From: Zygnema cylindricum
Taxonomy: Eukaryota > Streptophyta > Zygnematophyceae > Zygnematales > Zygnemataceae
Direction: 5' to 3'
NCBI GenBank assembly: GCA_037447655.1
Contig: JBBHKE010003319.1
Span: forward strand, 62,001 to 126,000
DNA: 64,000 nucleotides
Position numbers and translations under genes: made by a program. The stretch's first letter is position 1. Each line of letters starts with the position of its first letter. The notes beneath the pieces are model-generated. The model saw only the letters and a list, made by a program, of their open reading frames with translations. It was not told where the DNA came from and did no database searches. Shown here piece after piece: positions 1 through 9,860 of the stretch.

Positions 1-265
1 TTTCGGTAACGTCTTAATGGTTAAGGCGTCACCCTACATCAATTATGTCAGACCCAGGTTCACATCCGGCCGAAGGCAACATTTTGGTCACCTGTCAATT
101 TTTCTGCGTGTCTACCTGCATGTTTGCCTATTTCTTTCTGTCTATGGGGGCAACCATAGCTATCTCTTTCTTCCAATGACTACAACAAGTATGGATGACA
201 AAAACAAGACCATCTGATAAATACATAGAATAAATTCAGACCTAGAAAATGCACAAATTTTAACA
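1..265 (-). repeat. N-family 3' LTR, cut by the window start
   Basis: On the minus strand the LTR begins TGTTAAAATT at 265, straight after a polypurine tract (AAAATAAGGGGAG on the minus strand, 266-278). It runs off the left edge of the window. Positions about 11-67 (plus strand) hold a tRNA-like stretch with a B-box-like GGTTCACATCC at 57-67, as in the other LTRs here. The family is assigned from the shared LTR start, PPT and neighbouring internal sequence. Confidence 0.7.
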
Positions 266-740
266 CTCCCCTTATTTTATAGTCTACCATTCTGCCGACT
301 CCCACTAAACAAAAACAACAAAAACAAAGTCCCCTTTTTTTTTCGTTCTTTTCCTCTCATTAAAATTTAAGTGAATACCATCATATTTAAAAAGGTGTAT
401 TAGACGAGCGGAAATAAACATTGTTTCTTGTTGATCACACATTTTTTTTTTAATGCCACTTTTCATAAACCATAGCTCTTGGAACAAGGATTTTATCCAC
501 CTCATCCATTTTTCATCCGAGCAAAATCCAATTTCTCTTTTGCCGTCCCAACAGCCAGCCCCATCTCCAATCTGCAACACATAACCATATGCTAACCCTT
601 TTACATGCACATCTTTATAAGTGACATCACACGAAGTAGTGATGTCAAATTCATCCGTGATAATTACCCCAATTTTTAACATTTCCTCACTCTCTCCCAT
701 GGAATTATTTCCACTATCACTTTCTATTTTTATTCCTCTT
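266..740 (-). pseudogene. N-element internal remnant (degenerate RNase H tail)
   Basis: This is the last part of an N element's internal region, read on the minus strand. An acidic stretch (ESDSGNNSMGESEE) leads into YGYVLQIGDGAGCW, which matches the Copia RNase H stretch SGYVLYVGDGACCW of the A elements in this window. Downstream, SLFQELWFMKSG aligns with the A-element SLLGELGHLKSG. The MEAEY glutamate of RNase H is absent, so it should not be active. A PPT and the LTR start follow. The sequence breaks near 740, where an LTR in the opposite orientation begins. Confidence 0.65.
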
Positions 741-742
741 CT

Positions 743-1373
743 CCCCACGGTGCGGCGTCACGTGGCACCGCTTTATTTGAAAGCGGAGAAGATGGGAGGA
801 GGAAACATGGCTCCTGATTTGAGAGGTGTCACCTTGAAGACCATGTCGTACAAAAGACGTACAATAAGTTCATCGCCCATTGTACCTTCTTGTACTATAT
901 AGTGTTCCTATTGGACTAGGATTTAGTAGTAGGCAGTCGTGAGTAGGCAGACCAAGTCTTAGTGATATTTAGGTACCTCTCTCTAAGAGAGCTTGTAACT
1001 ACAAAGGTCATCTTTGACCAGCTATAACTAACTCGTCAGGGGAGCAAATTCAGTGATTCTTTTTGCTGGCAACTCAAGGGAGTCCAAGCTACACAAGGGT
1101 TTAATCGGTCAGAGTTTTTGCCTGACAAGGTGGTTGCATTTATAAGGGAAATTCAAAGTGGGTGAATGTGTCCAAAACCCAAATTCTATCTTTGCATTTT
1201 GTGGTGGAACTGAGCACACAAAGAGTTAAACTTTACAAGGGTGAAGTTGTATTAGGGTTTTGATTGTCAAGGTGTCAATCATTTGGGTTTATATAAACTT
1301 GGAGTTGGCACTATCTAAATAAGCTTCTTGTGAGCTGCCTACTGTGAGAAACAATGGAGATCTCAGAAGTACA
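743..1373 (+). repeat. N-type LTR, 3' portion, plus strand
   Basis: The end of this LTR contains a TATA-like GTTTATATAAAC near 1288 and a gag-type ATG at 1354, and stops exactly 20 nt later at TACA (1373). This is the same geometry as the complete LTRs in the window. The 5' part is missing. What follows is a pol remnant and not a gag, so this is a rearranged fragment and not an element boundary. Confidence 0.6.
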
Positions 1374-2279
1374 ATGAATAACTAGATGTGTTGAAAATTG
1401 GATCTGGTGCATCTAGTTGGAGTAGCAAACAGCAAAAAGAAGATGTTTAGTCCACTATGGAGGCTAAGTACATATTCTGGGCTAGGGCCCTCAATTGTGC
1501 AGTTTATATTAAAAAAAAAATAGGATCTAGGTCAATTAACACTACACCTTTCAAACTTTGGAAAGGTTGAAAACCTCAGGTCAATCAATTCAAAGTATTC
1601 GTAATTAAATGCTTTATTTTAAACACATCTCAAAACACTTGGAAAATGGAACCAAAAGGTTTACCGTGTATTATGTTGGGATTTGATGATCACTCAAAAG
1701 GATATAGAGTGTATGTTTTGGAAAAGTAGAAAGTCATTCTATCCAGAAACATAATTTTAAAAGATGAGAAAGAATTAGCAGATTTGTTCAAAACGACAAA
1801 TACACAAGCAGAAGAAAAATTGTAAGAATATTTTATTTTTGATTCCAAAAGAACGATGTATTTTTTGGTACCTCAGCAACCAATTGAAGAGACCGTTTCG
1901 TTAGATCCTCAAGTTCCTTTTACAACTCAATTGAAACATGTTGAACCGCTCCCACAGCATACTCAACAAGTTATCAGACAGACGAGGAACGCAAGACATC
2001 CATCAATCTCAACCTCAAAATTTCCGAGGTGAAGGAGATCTAACGTTGTTTGCAAGCAAGCTCACACTTTGCCAACTCTGCTGTCTGTGGAAAACCTCAG
2101 ACTAAACGGGAAGCATTTTCATCATTCAAAAGAACCCACAGGATTGAGGCAGTCAATGACGAAATGAAATCCAAAATAGAGGATCAAACATAGGAGTTGG
2201 TAGATCTTCCTCCGGACAAAACAGCCATCGGCAGAAAATGGGTTTTCGAGGTGAAGTTAAATGTGGATGGCACCATTAG
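1374..2279 (+). pseudogene. Copia pol remnant (RNase H scrap, integrase end, RT start)
   Basis: This is a heavily decayed Copia pol on the plus strand. About 1420-1480 encodes a scrap resembling WSSKQQK...STMEAEY of RNase H. About 1600-1730 resembles the integrase C-terminal side (KGLPCIMLGFDDHSKGYRVY, compare GKPGYLLGYDEDVKGYRVY in A elements). About 2190-2279 resembles the RT start (ELVDLPP..K..IGRKWVF). Stops and frameshifts occur throughout, and the domain order is scrambled. It is more diverged than families A and D and may be another Copia family. Confidence 0.55.
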
Positions 2280-2341
2280 TAGCAGACTGCTTTTGCTCTT
2301 TCTATCCTAACATGGTTCTAGAAAACACTTAAATTTCAACA
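2280..2341 (-). repeat. N1 3' LTR stub
   Basis: This is the first 62 bp of an N-family LTR on the minus strand, starting TGTTGAAATTT at 2341 directly after the PPT. The rest of the 3' LTR has been lost and is replaced by the unrelated pol remnant, so N1 has no recognisable distal end or TSD. Confidence 0.6.
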
Positions 2342-4366
2342 CTCCCCTTATTTTCTAGTCTACTTTTTCTTTCAACTCACACTTAATAAAACATTAAAAC
2401 AAAAAAAATAAACAACATCAAACATCCTCACCCCTTTTTTTTTCCATTTTCTTTTCTTTTCATAAAACTTTAAGAAAATACAATTGCATTTCAAACAGTG
2501 TACTAGATAAACTTAAATAATAATTGCATCACATATTTTTTTTTGCATGCCATTTTTCATAAATCCGAGCTTTTGGAGCAAGGATTTTATCCATCTCATC
2601 CCTTTTTCATATGAGCAAAAAACCACATTCCTACTTGCATTTCAAACAGCCAGCCCCATCCCCAGCTTGCAGCACATACCCAGATGCTAACCCTTTTATA
2701 GGCACGCCTTCATAAATGGCATCACTCCCATAAGTGATGTGAAATCCATCCTCCCCCAAATTTTCCCAAAAACCACTAGTCCCTATTAAAAATTTCATAA
2801 CTTCTACATCTTTCGAACTCATATTTTTAACCATGATAATTACTCCATTTTCTGAACTTTCCTCACTCTCTCCCATGGAATTCTTTCCACTATCACTTTC
2901 TATTTTTATTCCCAAAATATTTCTTTTCCCCTAAACCTTTAATCAAATATTCCTCTTCTCTCCTATCCTTTGAACCCACCCTTAGATTCACTTCTCCCCT
3001 TTCCTCGGAATCCGTTGAAGTCTCCCTTTCATACCAATTTTCTGTTTCCAAATTGTCTATGAAATTATCCTCATTATTTTTTTTTTCCCATTTTCAATTA
3101 TGGATCGTAGATCTAGCTTTCTCATTTCTAAGTCATACACTCTACACTCCTTCAAATCCTCAAGTACCTCCACTCTCTTTACTTCCCTTATACCTCTAAA
3201 AGCACACTGTTGCTTTCATGAAATTTCTGTGTTCTTTTCTCTCTTCTTCATTCTAATGATGTGAAGAAGCTCCAAAATTTCTTCATCCTCTTTCTCCTCT
3301 TCCATTTCTTCCTCCTCGTCCATATTCCAACTTTTATGTTCATCCAAGCAAGGGCATTCCTCGATATAATGACCCGTTTCCCTTCAACACAAGCAAACCC
3401 CTTTATTCAAAGCTCCCCTTTCTTTTCCTCTCCCTCTCTTTCCACCGAAGTTCTGATATGGTTTACCTTTGTCTTTCTTTCTCTCATCACGCTTCCGCAC
3501 ATCATCGTCATTCCTCTTATCACACTTTTGCTCGTCATCGCCGTTCCTCTCATCACGGTTCCGCCGGTCACTACAAGTTGTCAGTGCATTTACCCTGTCA
3601 CTTCCCATACGAAGCTCCAAAGTGCTATCCCTCACAAGAATCATCCCCATGGTAATGCTCCAAGTCCAAGAGGAGCAATTCATAGCTTGCATACGCTAAA
3701 TTATGTCTTCGTATTCATCTGGAAGTTTCATGATTAGTGTGTTTATCTTTCTCACTCTAGATTTTACATAACCTTCACTAGCAAACTCAACATATAATGC
3801 AAGAATATCATCGCAAAACTCTATCATGTTACCGCCTTGATAAACATAGGCCTCTATTTCCGATTTTACTAATTGTTGCATCTGTATAGTTTCACTCTTA
3901 TAAAGGTTTATTATTGTTTCCCGGTGAACCCTTAGATTTAAAGAGGATAGTATGGACTTGGCCACATATATCAAATTATGAGATGTTTTGCTATAGAGTT
4001 TTTATATTCTCTAATTTACTTTTTGTTTTTTTCAGTTTTTGGTTCAGATAATCCCCACAAGTGAAACCGCAATAGAGAGCCTAGCTCCCCTCACCATCGA
4101 TGTCCCTTTATCTCTCTCCCCTTTTCCCCCTTCCATGGTTATGATTTTCCCTTCACCTTCTGTTGCATCCTTACTCCGTTTGGTTTTGAGGAAAGCCCTA
4201 GATGATTCTCCATAGTGAGTTTCTACAAACCACGGTGGGGACACCTCACTTGTCCCGAAACACTTCCCCATAAGTGCTTTTCGAAAAGCAATCCCTCGAT
4301 CGTGAACTCCTGATGAGTGAGTCTGTTCCATCAAACATAGGCACCATAGATGGTGGGCCCATAACT
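2342..4366 (-). pseudogene. N1 internal region (gag plus RNase H remnant, no PR/IN/RT)
   Basis: This is the whole internal region of a non-autonomous Copia element on the minus strand, only about 2.0 kb long. It begins at 4366 with the primer site AGTTATGGGCCCACC. Then come a broken gag (4334-3700), a damaged zinc knuckle (GHYIEEC, near 3365), a Glu/Lys-rich stretch, a short segment aligning with the pre-protease region of A elements, and an RNase H tail (2915-2631: YGSDAIYEG, then SGYVLQAGDGAGC). It ends with a PPT before 2341. Protease, integrase and RT are absent. The same layout recurs in N2 and N3, so the deletion is ancestral and not a private loss. Confidence 0.7.
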
Positions 4367-4972
4367 TAAAATTCTATGGGCTCCATTGCCACACAGAATT
4401 CGCAGGTCCAAAGAAGCTAATCTAGATAGTGCCGTCTCCAAGTTTATATAAACCCAAATGATTGACTCCTAGACAATAAAAACCCCATGACAACTTCAAC
4501 CCTGTGAAATAAGACTCTCTATGTGCTCATTTCTACCACAAAATGCAAAGTTAGAATATGAGTTTTTGATAACATTCCCCACTTTAACTTTCCCTTACAA
4601 ATGCAACCACCCTAGCAAGAAAACAGTGTGACCGACTACAACCCTATGTAGTGTGGACTCCTTTGAGGTCAGAGCAAAAAGAATCACTCAAAATGGTCAA
4701 CTAAGTTTATAGTTATGGCTGGCCAAAATTTGCCTTTTATACAAGATGCTCTTTAGAAGAGACGGCTACCTACCCGAAATATTCTAAGTCCTAAACCCCT
4801 CTCTATATCCCGTAGTACTGAAATACCAACCAATCACAAGATTTTACTATACAAAAAAGTACAAGTGCCGAGTACTTTCTGTATGGACATTGTACGACAC
4901 GGCCATAATGCGACATTTGTCACATCCGAATTTGTTGTCTTCCGTTCTAGAGATTGTGTAAACCCGTATGAT
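4367..4972 (-). repeat. N1 5' LTR, distal part (3' end of LTR)
   Basis: This LTR portion ends with a gag-type ATG and ...GAATTTTA (canonical GAATTTCA) next to the primer site. It contains the TATA-like GTTTATATAAAC near 4442-4453. N2 interrupts the LTR at 4972/4973, and the rest of it resumes at 22225. The two parts join in register when compared with the intact N3 LTR, where ACCCGTAAGAT is followed by GTTGCCACGTG at 38671-38700. Confidence 0.75.
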
Positions 4973-5047
4973 TGAAATTCTATGGGCTCCATTGCCACAC
5001 AGAATTCGCAGATCAAAAGAAGCTAATCAAGATAGTGCCGACTCCAA

Positions 5048-5059
5048 GTTTATATAAAC
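5048..5059 (-). promoter_or_regulatory. TATA-like box in N-family LTR
   Basis: The palindrome GTTTATATAAAC lies about 75-85 bp before the 3' end of the LTR and recurs at the same place in other N LTRs (near 4442 and 14694, and near 1288 in the plus-strand copy). Its position suits either a late transcription start or a readthrough signal. Function is inferred from sequence only. Confidence 0.35.
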
Positions 5060-5586
5060 CGAAATGATCGACCCCTTGACAATCAGAACCCCCATTAAAG
5101 CTTCACACTTGTGAAATAAGACTCTATGTGTGCTCAGTTCCACCACAGAATGCAAAGTTAGAATATGAGATTTGGACACATTCACCCACTTTGACTTTCC
5201 ATTAGAAATGAAGCCACCCAGGCAGGCAAAACTTTGACCAATTACACCCCTATGTATCCTAGACTCCCTTGAGTGCGTAGCAACAATAATCACTGAAAAT
5301 GGCCAAATAAATTGATAGTTATGGCTGGGCCAAAGTTTGCTTTATATACACATAGTTTTTGGAAGAGAGGTGGCTATCTACCGAAATATTCTAAGTCCAA
5401 AAACCCCCTCTCTAAACCCCCTAGTACTGAGGTACGAACCAATCGCAATAATGTAAAGTACTTAAAGGTACAGGTGCCGGTGTACCTTTTGTACGGCCAT
5501 CGTACAACATTGCCAAAAAGTTGAAACATGACATATGCTGACTCGTTCTTATTATCTCCTAAGATGCCGTAAGCGAATGTGGTCGT

Positions 5587-5596
5587 GCCACGTGTC
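5587..5596. promoter_or_regulatory. G-box (GCCACGTGTC) in LTR
   Basis: The sequence contains CACGTG, the plant G-box core bound by bZIP and bHLH factors, in the ABRE-like context CCACGTGTC. The same word is kept at the same LTR place in other copies: 8432, 13922, 21018, 21667, 22228, 38693, 41086, 47254 and 49974. Confidence 0.5.
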
Positions 5597-6147
5597 AATT
5601 AACGTGGTGGTGACCGCAAACCGCCAAAAACCAATTTCGCGATCTCGGCATATATCGCGATCGTTCGATCAAAATTAGATTTCAATCGTAGCCGTCGAAT
5701 AAATATGCGCAGTATTTGTTTCGCTATCGAAACAAATGCGCGGTATTTGTTTTGTCACCTACCGAACTCCGTACTATACATAACTATATCTATGCAATAC
5801 ATATCCATTTCCCGTTAAATGAATTTGCCTACGTGTAAGAATTTATATTTTTAACAAATCGTATATATCTTAGCATTGGTCCTAGACTTAACAGACAAAG
5901 CTAACGGCTACATTGACAGACGGCAGATACTAAGATCAATTCTTGGGTCAGTCAATGCTTTTGGTAAACCCATCTATTTTTTGCTACCTGTCTGCTAGAA
6001 AGCTTTAGGCAGCCATGGCTCTATCACCCTACCCAGCCTTCAGTGACCAAAACAAGTGTGGGGGCTTGGAGAAGGGAGTTAGATGCAGATTGCCTCTACC
6101 TTTATCTTATTATAATAAAGACCTAGAAAATACTCAAATATCAACAC

Positions 6148-7819
6148 TCCCTTTATTTTCTAGTCTATTTCCCTTTACTTCTTACAAGCAAATAAACAAA
6201 CATTCCCTTCCCCTTTTCCTTTTCCTATTCCTTTTCCTTTTCCTTTCATAAAACTTTAAGACAACACCCTTATATTTAGTAAGGTCCATTAAATGAGCTG
6301 AAGTAAACATTCCATCTAGTTGATCATACGTTTTATTTAGCATCCCACTTTTCATAAATCCGAGCAAAGATATTATCCACCTCATCTCTTTTCCATCCAC
6401 ACAAAAACCGATTTCCCTCTTGCAATTGAACCAGCCAGCCCCATCTCCATTCTGCAACACACACCCGGATGCTTACCCTTTTACAGGCACACCTTTATAA
6501 ATGCCATCACCTTTTTTAGTGATGTCAAACCCATTAACCCCAAAAATTAAACTTTCCTCACTCTCACTTTCTAAATTTATTCCCAATAAATATTTGTCCT
6601 ACCCTAAACCTTTCATTAGATATTCCTCTTCTCCCCTATCCTTTAAAACCCCTTCTAGTTTCACTTCTCCCCTTTCCTCGGAATCCGTAGAAGTCTCTCT
6701 TTCCAACCATTTTTCTTTTTCCAAAATATCAATAAAATTATCCTCATTATTTTTATTTTTCCTTTTTTCAATAATTGATCCTAGATCTGACTTACATATT
6801 TTTATGTCATACTTTCTACACTCTTTGAAATCCACATTATGTCTACCTCCCTCAAGTAACACCCTTCCCTTTACTTCCCTTATACCTCCAAAAGCACACT
6901 GTTGTCTTCGTGGAATTTCTGTGTTCTTTTCTCTCTTCTCCATTCTACCGATGTGAAGAAGCTCCAATATTTCTTCATCCTCTTTCTCATCTTCCCTTTC
7001 TTCCTCCTCATTCATATACCAACTTCTAAGTTCTTCCAAAAAAGGACACTCCTCCATATAGTGACCCGGTTTCCTACAAGCGAAGCAAACCCTTTTTTTT
7101 CAAAGCTCCCCTTTCTTTTCCTCTCCCTCACTTTCCGCCAAAGTTCTGATAAGGTTTACCTTTGTCTTTCTTCCTCTCATTATGCTTCCGTTTGTCACCA
7201 CCGTTCCTCAGATCACGCTTCTGCCAGTCACCACCAGCTGTAAATGTAGTCTCCCTTTACTTCCCCTACGAAGCTCCAAAGTGCTTTCCCTTAGAAGAAT
7301 TATCTCGATGGTAATGCTCCAAGTCCATGAGGAGACATCCATTCCCTGCATACGGTAAATGATGTCTTTGTACTCATCTGGGAGCTTCATGATTAGTGTA
7401 TTAATCTTCCTCTCCTCAGATTCTACATATCCCGCACTAGCTAGCTCAACATATAACGCAGCAATATCATTGCAAAACTCTATCATGCTACCGCCTTTAT
7501 AAACATAGGCCTCTATTTCCTGTTTTACTAATTGCTGCCTCTGTATAGTCTCACTCTTATAAATCTGAATTAGTGTTTCCCAAATTTCCGAAGACTTAGT
7601 TAGACTTAAAAGAGTGATAGCTATGGACTTAGACACATATCTAAGTATGAGATGTTTTGCTATAGTGTTTTTTAAATTCCCACATTTTCCTGTCATTTTC
7701 ATCAAATTTTGGTTCAGTTATAACCCCCACAAGTGGAACCGTAGCCGAGGAGCCTAGCTCCTCTCACCATAGGTGTCCCTTTATCCTTCTCCCCTATTAC
7801 CCCTTCCACGGTAATGATT
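6148..7819 (-). pseudogene. N2 internal region, distal part (gag end, zinc knuckle, RNase H remnant)
   Basis: On the minus strand, 7705-7208 encodes a Copia-type gag core (KHLILRYVSKS...ETIQRQQLVKQEIEAYVYKGGSM). A complete CCHC knuckle, CFACRKPGHYMEEC, lies at 7087-7046. A Glu/Lys-rich ORF runs 7057-6599 and includes EIPRRQQCAFGG, the counterpart of EIPRRQKCAYGG that stands just before protease in A elements. Here it is followed by novel acidic sequence and no protease. The RNase H tail is at 6460-6182 (CVLQNGDGAGW). The gag start lies at 14638, beyond the A1 insertion. Confidence 0.75.
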
Positions 7820-7824
7820 TTCCC
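7820..7824. repeat. A1 target-site duplication, left (TTCCC)
   Basis: TTCCC precedes the A1 5' LTR and is repeated at 14397-14401 after its 3' LTR. Removing A1 restores an uninterrupted gag sequence of N2, comparable to N1 around 4130-4170. Confidence 0.9.
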
Positions 7825-8915
7825 TGTAGAAACTAATGGTTTTATTAGTATTTTCTAGGTCTGAAAAGAAATATAGAAGTCGAGGTAGTCTATCTCTAAC
7901 TTCTCTCTCCAACTCTCAAACTTGTCGCAGTCACTGGGAAATTGGAGAGGAAGCTAGAGCCATGGCTACCTTGGCTATCCTGAGGTTTACGTGAATTTTA
8001 TATTAGGGTTTATTTATTTATTTAAAAGGTATGTGCCAGCGGCAGGATTTGATCCTTGTAACCTACCGGCCGGCAGACAGGAACTAGCCGGTAGCCTTAG
8101 CCGTTAAGTCTAGCCGTAGTATTACGTAACATGTAGTTTGATATTTATTAGTATTACGTAACATGTAGTTTGATATTTATTTAAATGATTATACGTGCGA
8201 TAAATCATTTAACTGAAATGAATTACGGGATACATAGATCCAGTAATATATAATGTACAAATTACGGTACGGACAAAAATCAATATCGCGTATTTATTTC
8301 TTTAATGAAACGAATATCGCGCATTTATTTATTACGGCTACGATTAAATGTGAATTTAATCGGACAGCCGCAATTAACGCCGCGATCGCGGAATAGGATT
8401 TCGGCGGTTTGTGGTCATCGCCACATCTGATGACACGTGGCGGAGTTACATTGGATCGCGGTATCTCCGAGGATTAAAAGAGCGAATCCTGACATACCAC
8501 GTGTCGACATTTAGGCCATGTCGTATAGTGTCCGTACAGAAAGTACACCGACAGTTGTACTTTTGTGTACGGAACTGTAATCTAATTGGTTCCGTACATC
8601 AGTAGATAGAGTCTTTGAGAGAGATAGGACTTAGAAAAATTAGGAGATAGGACCCTCTCTCCCACAGAGCTTCTGTACAAAAGGTCAACTTTGACCCTCG
8701 ATACCTTACTGCTCAGGGGAGCAAATTCAAAGATTCTTTTTGCTATCGACTCAGGGGAGTCTTGCCTTCACAGGGGTGAAGTTGGTCAAAGTTATTGTCT
8801 GCCAGTTTTTTTGGGTGGCAGTTTTTTTTTGCCGAAACACAAAGGGGTCAGGGTTATCCTATAGGCTTCTTGGAAGCTGTCCACTCTGAGGACTTATGGA
8901 GGTCTCAGAGTTTCA
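7825..8915 (+). repeat. A1 5' LTR (1091 bp)
   Basis: It runs from TGTAGAAACT to ATGGAGGTCTCAGAGTTTCA. It contains a G-box (8432-8441), a tRNA-acceptor-like hairpin near 8031-8076, and a GTAC stem-loop (CCGTACAGAAAGTAC 8532-8546 with GTACTTTTGTGTACGG 8557-8572). A direct duplication of about 37 bp (ATTACGTAACATGTAGTTTGATATT...) lies at about 8120-8185. Confidence 0.9.
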
Positions 8916-9860
8916 AGTTATGGGCCCACCCTCTAGGGTACCAATCTTTAAAGGAACTGGCTTCATATACTAGGAAAGTATGATGATAAGAGCTTTATGC
9001 GAAAAAATGTTTTGGGGGATAGTGAGTGGACGGCTGGGGCGTCCATCAAGTCTTGGAATTCCTCCAGGGTTTGGAGGAAGCAGATTTACCAAGAAAGAGG
9101 ATCCACCTTCAACGGAGGAAACAAAAGAAAGAGAGGTGGTGGACAAAGGAAATGAGAGGGAGGCGACCACACCAATTGCAACTGGTTCGGCATTCATGTC
9201 ACCTATTCCGAGGAACGAGGAGAATGATACTGAAACCTGGGACTTCAACAATATGGCAGCAAAGCACTTCATCCTACGCCATCTCACTCAAGGACTTGCA
9301 TGTCCTCATTTGCAGGTAGAGAGGGCATCCGATCTTTGGATGGCTCTCATAGAGATGTACCGAAGTGGTACGATTCAGCAACAACAGTTGGCTGATCAGA
9401 AAGTTAAGGAGTATGTATACAAAGGGGGAAATATGTTGGATTTTTGCAATGAGCTTGCTACACTCTTCATGGAGCTAGAGAGTGCGGGAAAAGATTTTAG
9501 TGAAAAAGAAAAGGTTACTGTTTACTGATGAAGTTACCCGATGAGTTCGAGAACATACTCAACTGTGTGCATGACTAGCCAGACTCAAGATGGATATAGA
9601 ACTCAGTGGTAGGGATGATTCTCGTTCGGGAGAATACGATTGAGATTGGAAGGGGAGGAAAGAGTGGCCAAGCCTTGGCAAATGCGACCGATTCGAGGAA
9701 CAAGGATTCCCAGAAACCGGTCGAAAACTATGGAGAGAGGGAGCAGAAAAATCATACCGTTGAATTTGGACCAAGGGCTCCCAATGGTTTATGTCATTTT
9801 TGTAAGAAACTTGGGCACTATATGGCAGAGTGCACTAAGCTAACCTAGCTTCGGTTAAAG
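8896..9860 (+). pseudogene. A1 gag
   Basis: This is the Copia gag polyprotein (nucleocapsid and capsid). The ATG at 8896 lies inside the 5' LTR, and the frame crosses into the internal region as MEVSEFQ|VMGPPSRVP. TAG at 8971 replaces the Trp of IYWES, and the frame resumes through 9528. A one-base loss near 9511 then shifts the frame. The rest reads from about 9533 and 9606-9848 and includes a full zinc knuckle CHFCKKLGHYMAEC (9792-9833), followed by a TAG at 9846. The gag is recognisable over its full length but could not be translated intact. Confidence 0.85.
8916..8930 (+). promoter_or_regulatory. Primer-binding site, half-tRNA type
   Basis: AGTTATGGGCCCACC follows the LTR end directly. 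Fourteen of its 15 bases are complementary to the anticodon stem-loop of initiator tRNA-Met (GGTGGGCCCATAACC, from memory). The equivalent sites are 16102 (A2), 29266 (A3), 46790 (A4, minus), 14618 (N2, minus), 4366 (N1, minus) and 24864 (D1). Confidence 0.7.

Larger units (their letters stand above)
4973..6147 (-). repeat. N2 3' LTR (complete, about 1.18 kb)
   Basis: On the minus strand it starts TGTTGATATT at 6147, after a PPT, and ends ATGGAGCCCATAGAATTTCA at 4973. The ATG thus lies 20 nt from the LTR end. It contains GCCACGTGTC (5587-5596, a G-box), a GTAC-rich hairpin (AAAGGTAC 5464-5471 with GTACCTTT 5482-5489), and a second hairpin (TTGACAGAC 5913-5921 with GTCAGTCAA 5947-5955). No clean TSD is visible at 4968-4972 versus 22225-22229. 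Confidence 0.8.

Noticed and set aside
1-80. A tRNA gene at the left edge
   Set aside because: The box-like words belong to the N-family LTR hairpin region and no full cloverleaf forms.
3261-3737. Hydrophobic plus-strand frame resembling a membrane protein (also 6902-7243 and 40085-40540)
   Set aside because: It is the antisense of the Glu/Lys-rich and zinc-knuckle part of N elements, and recurs only because the element does.
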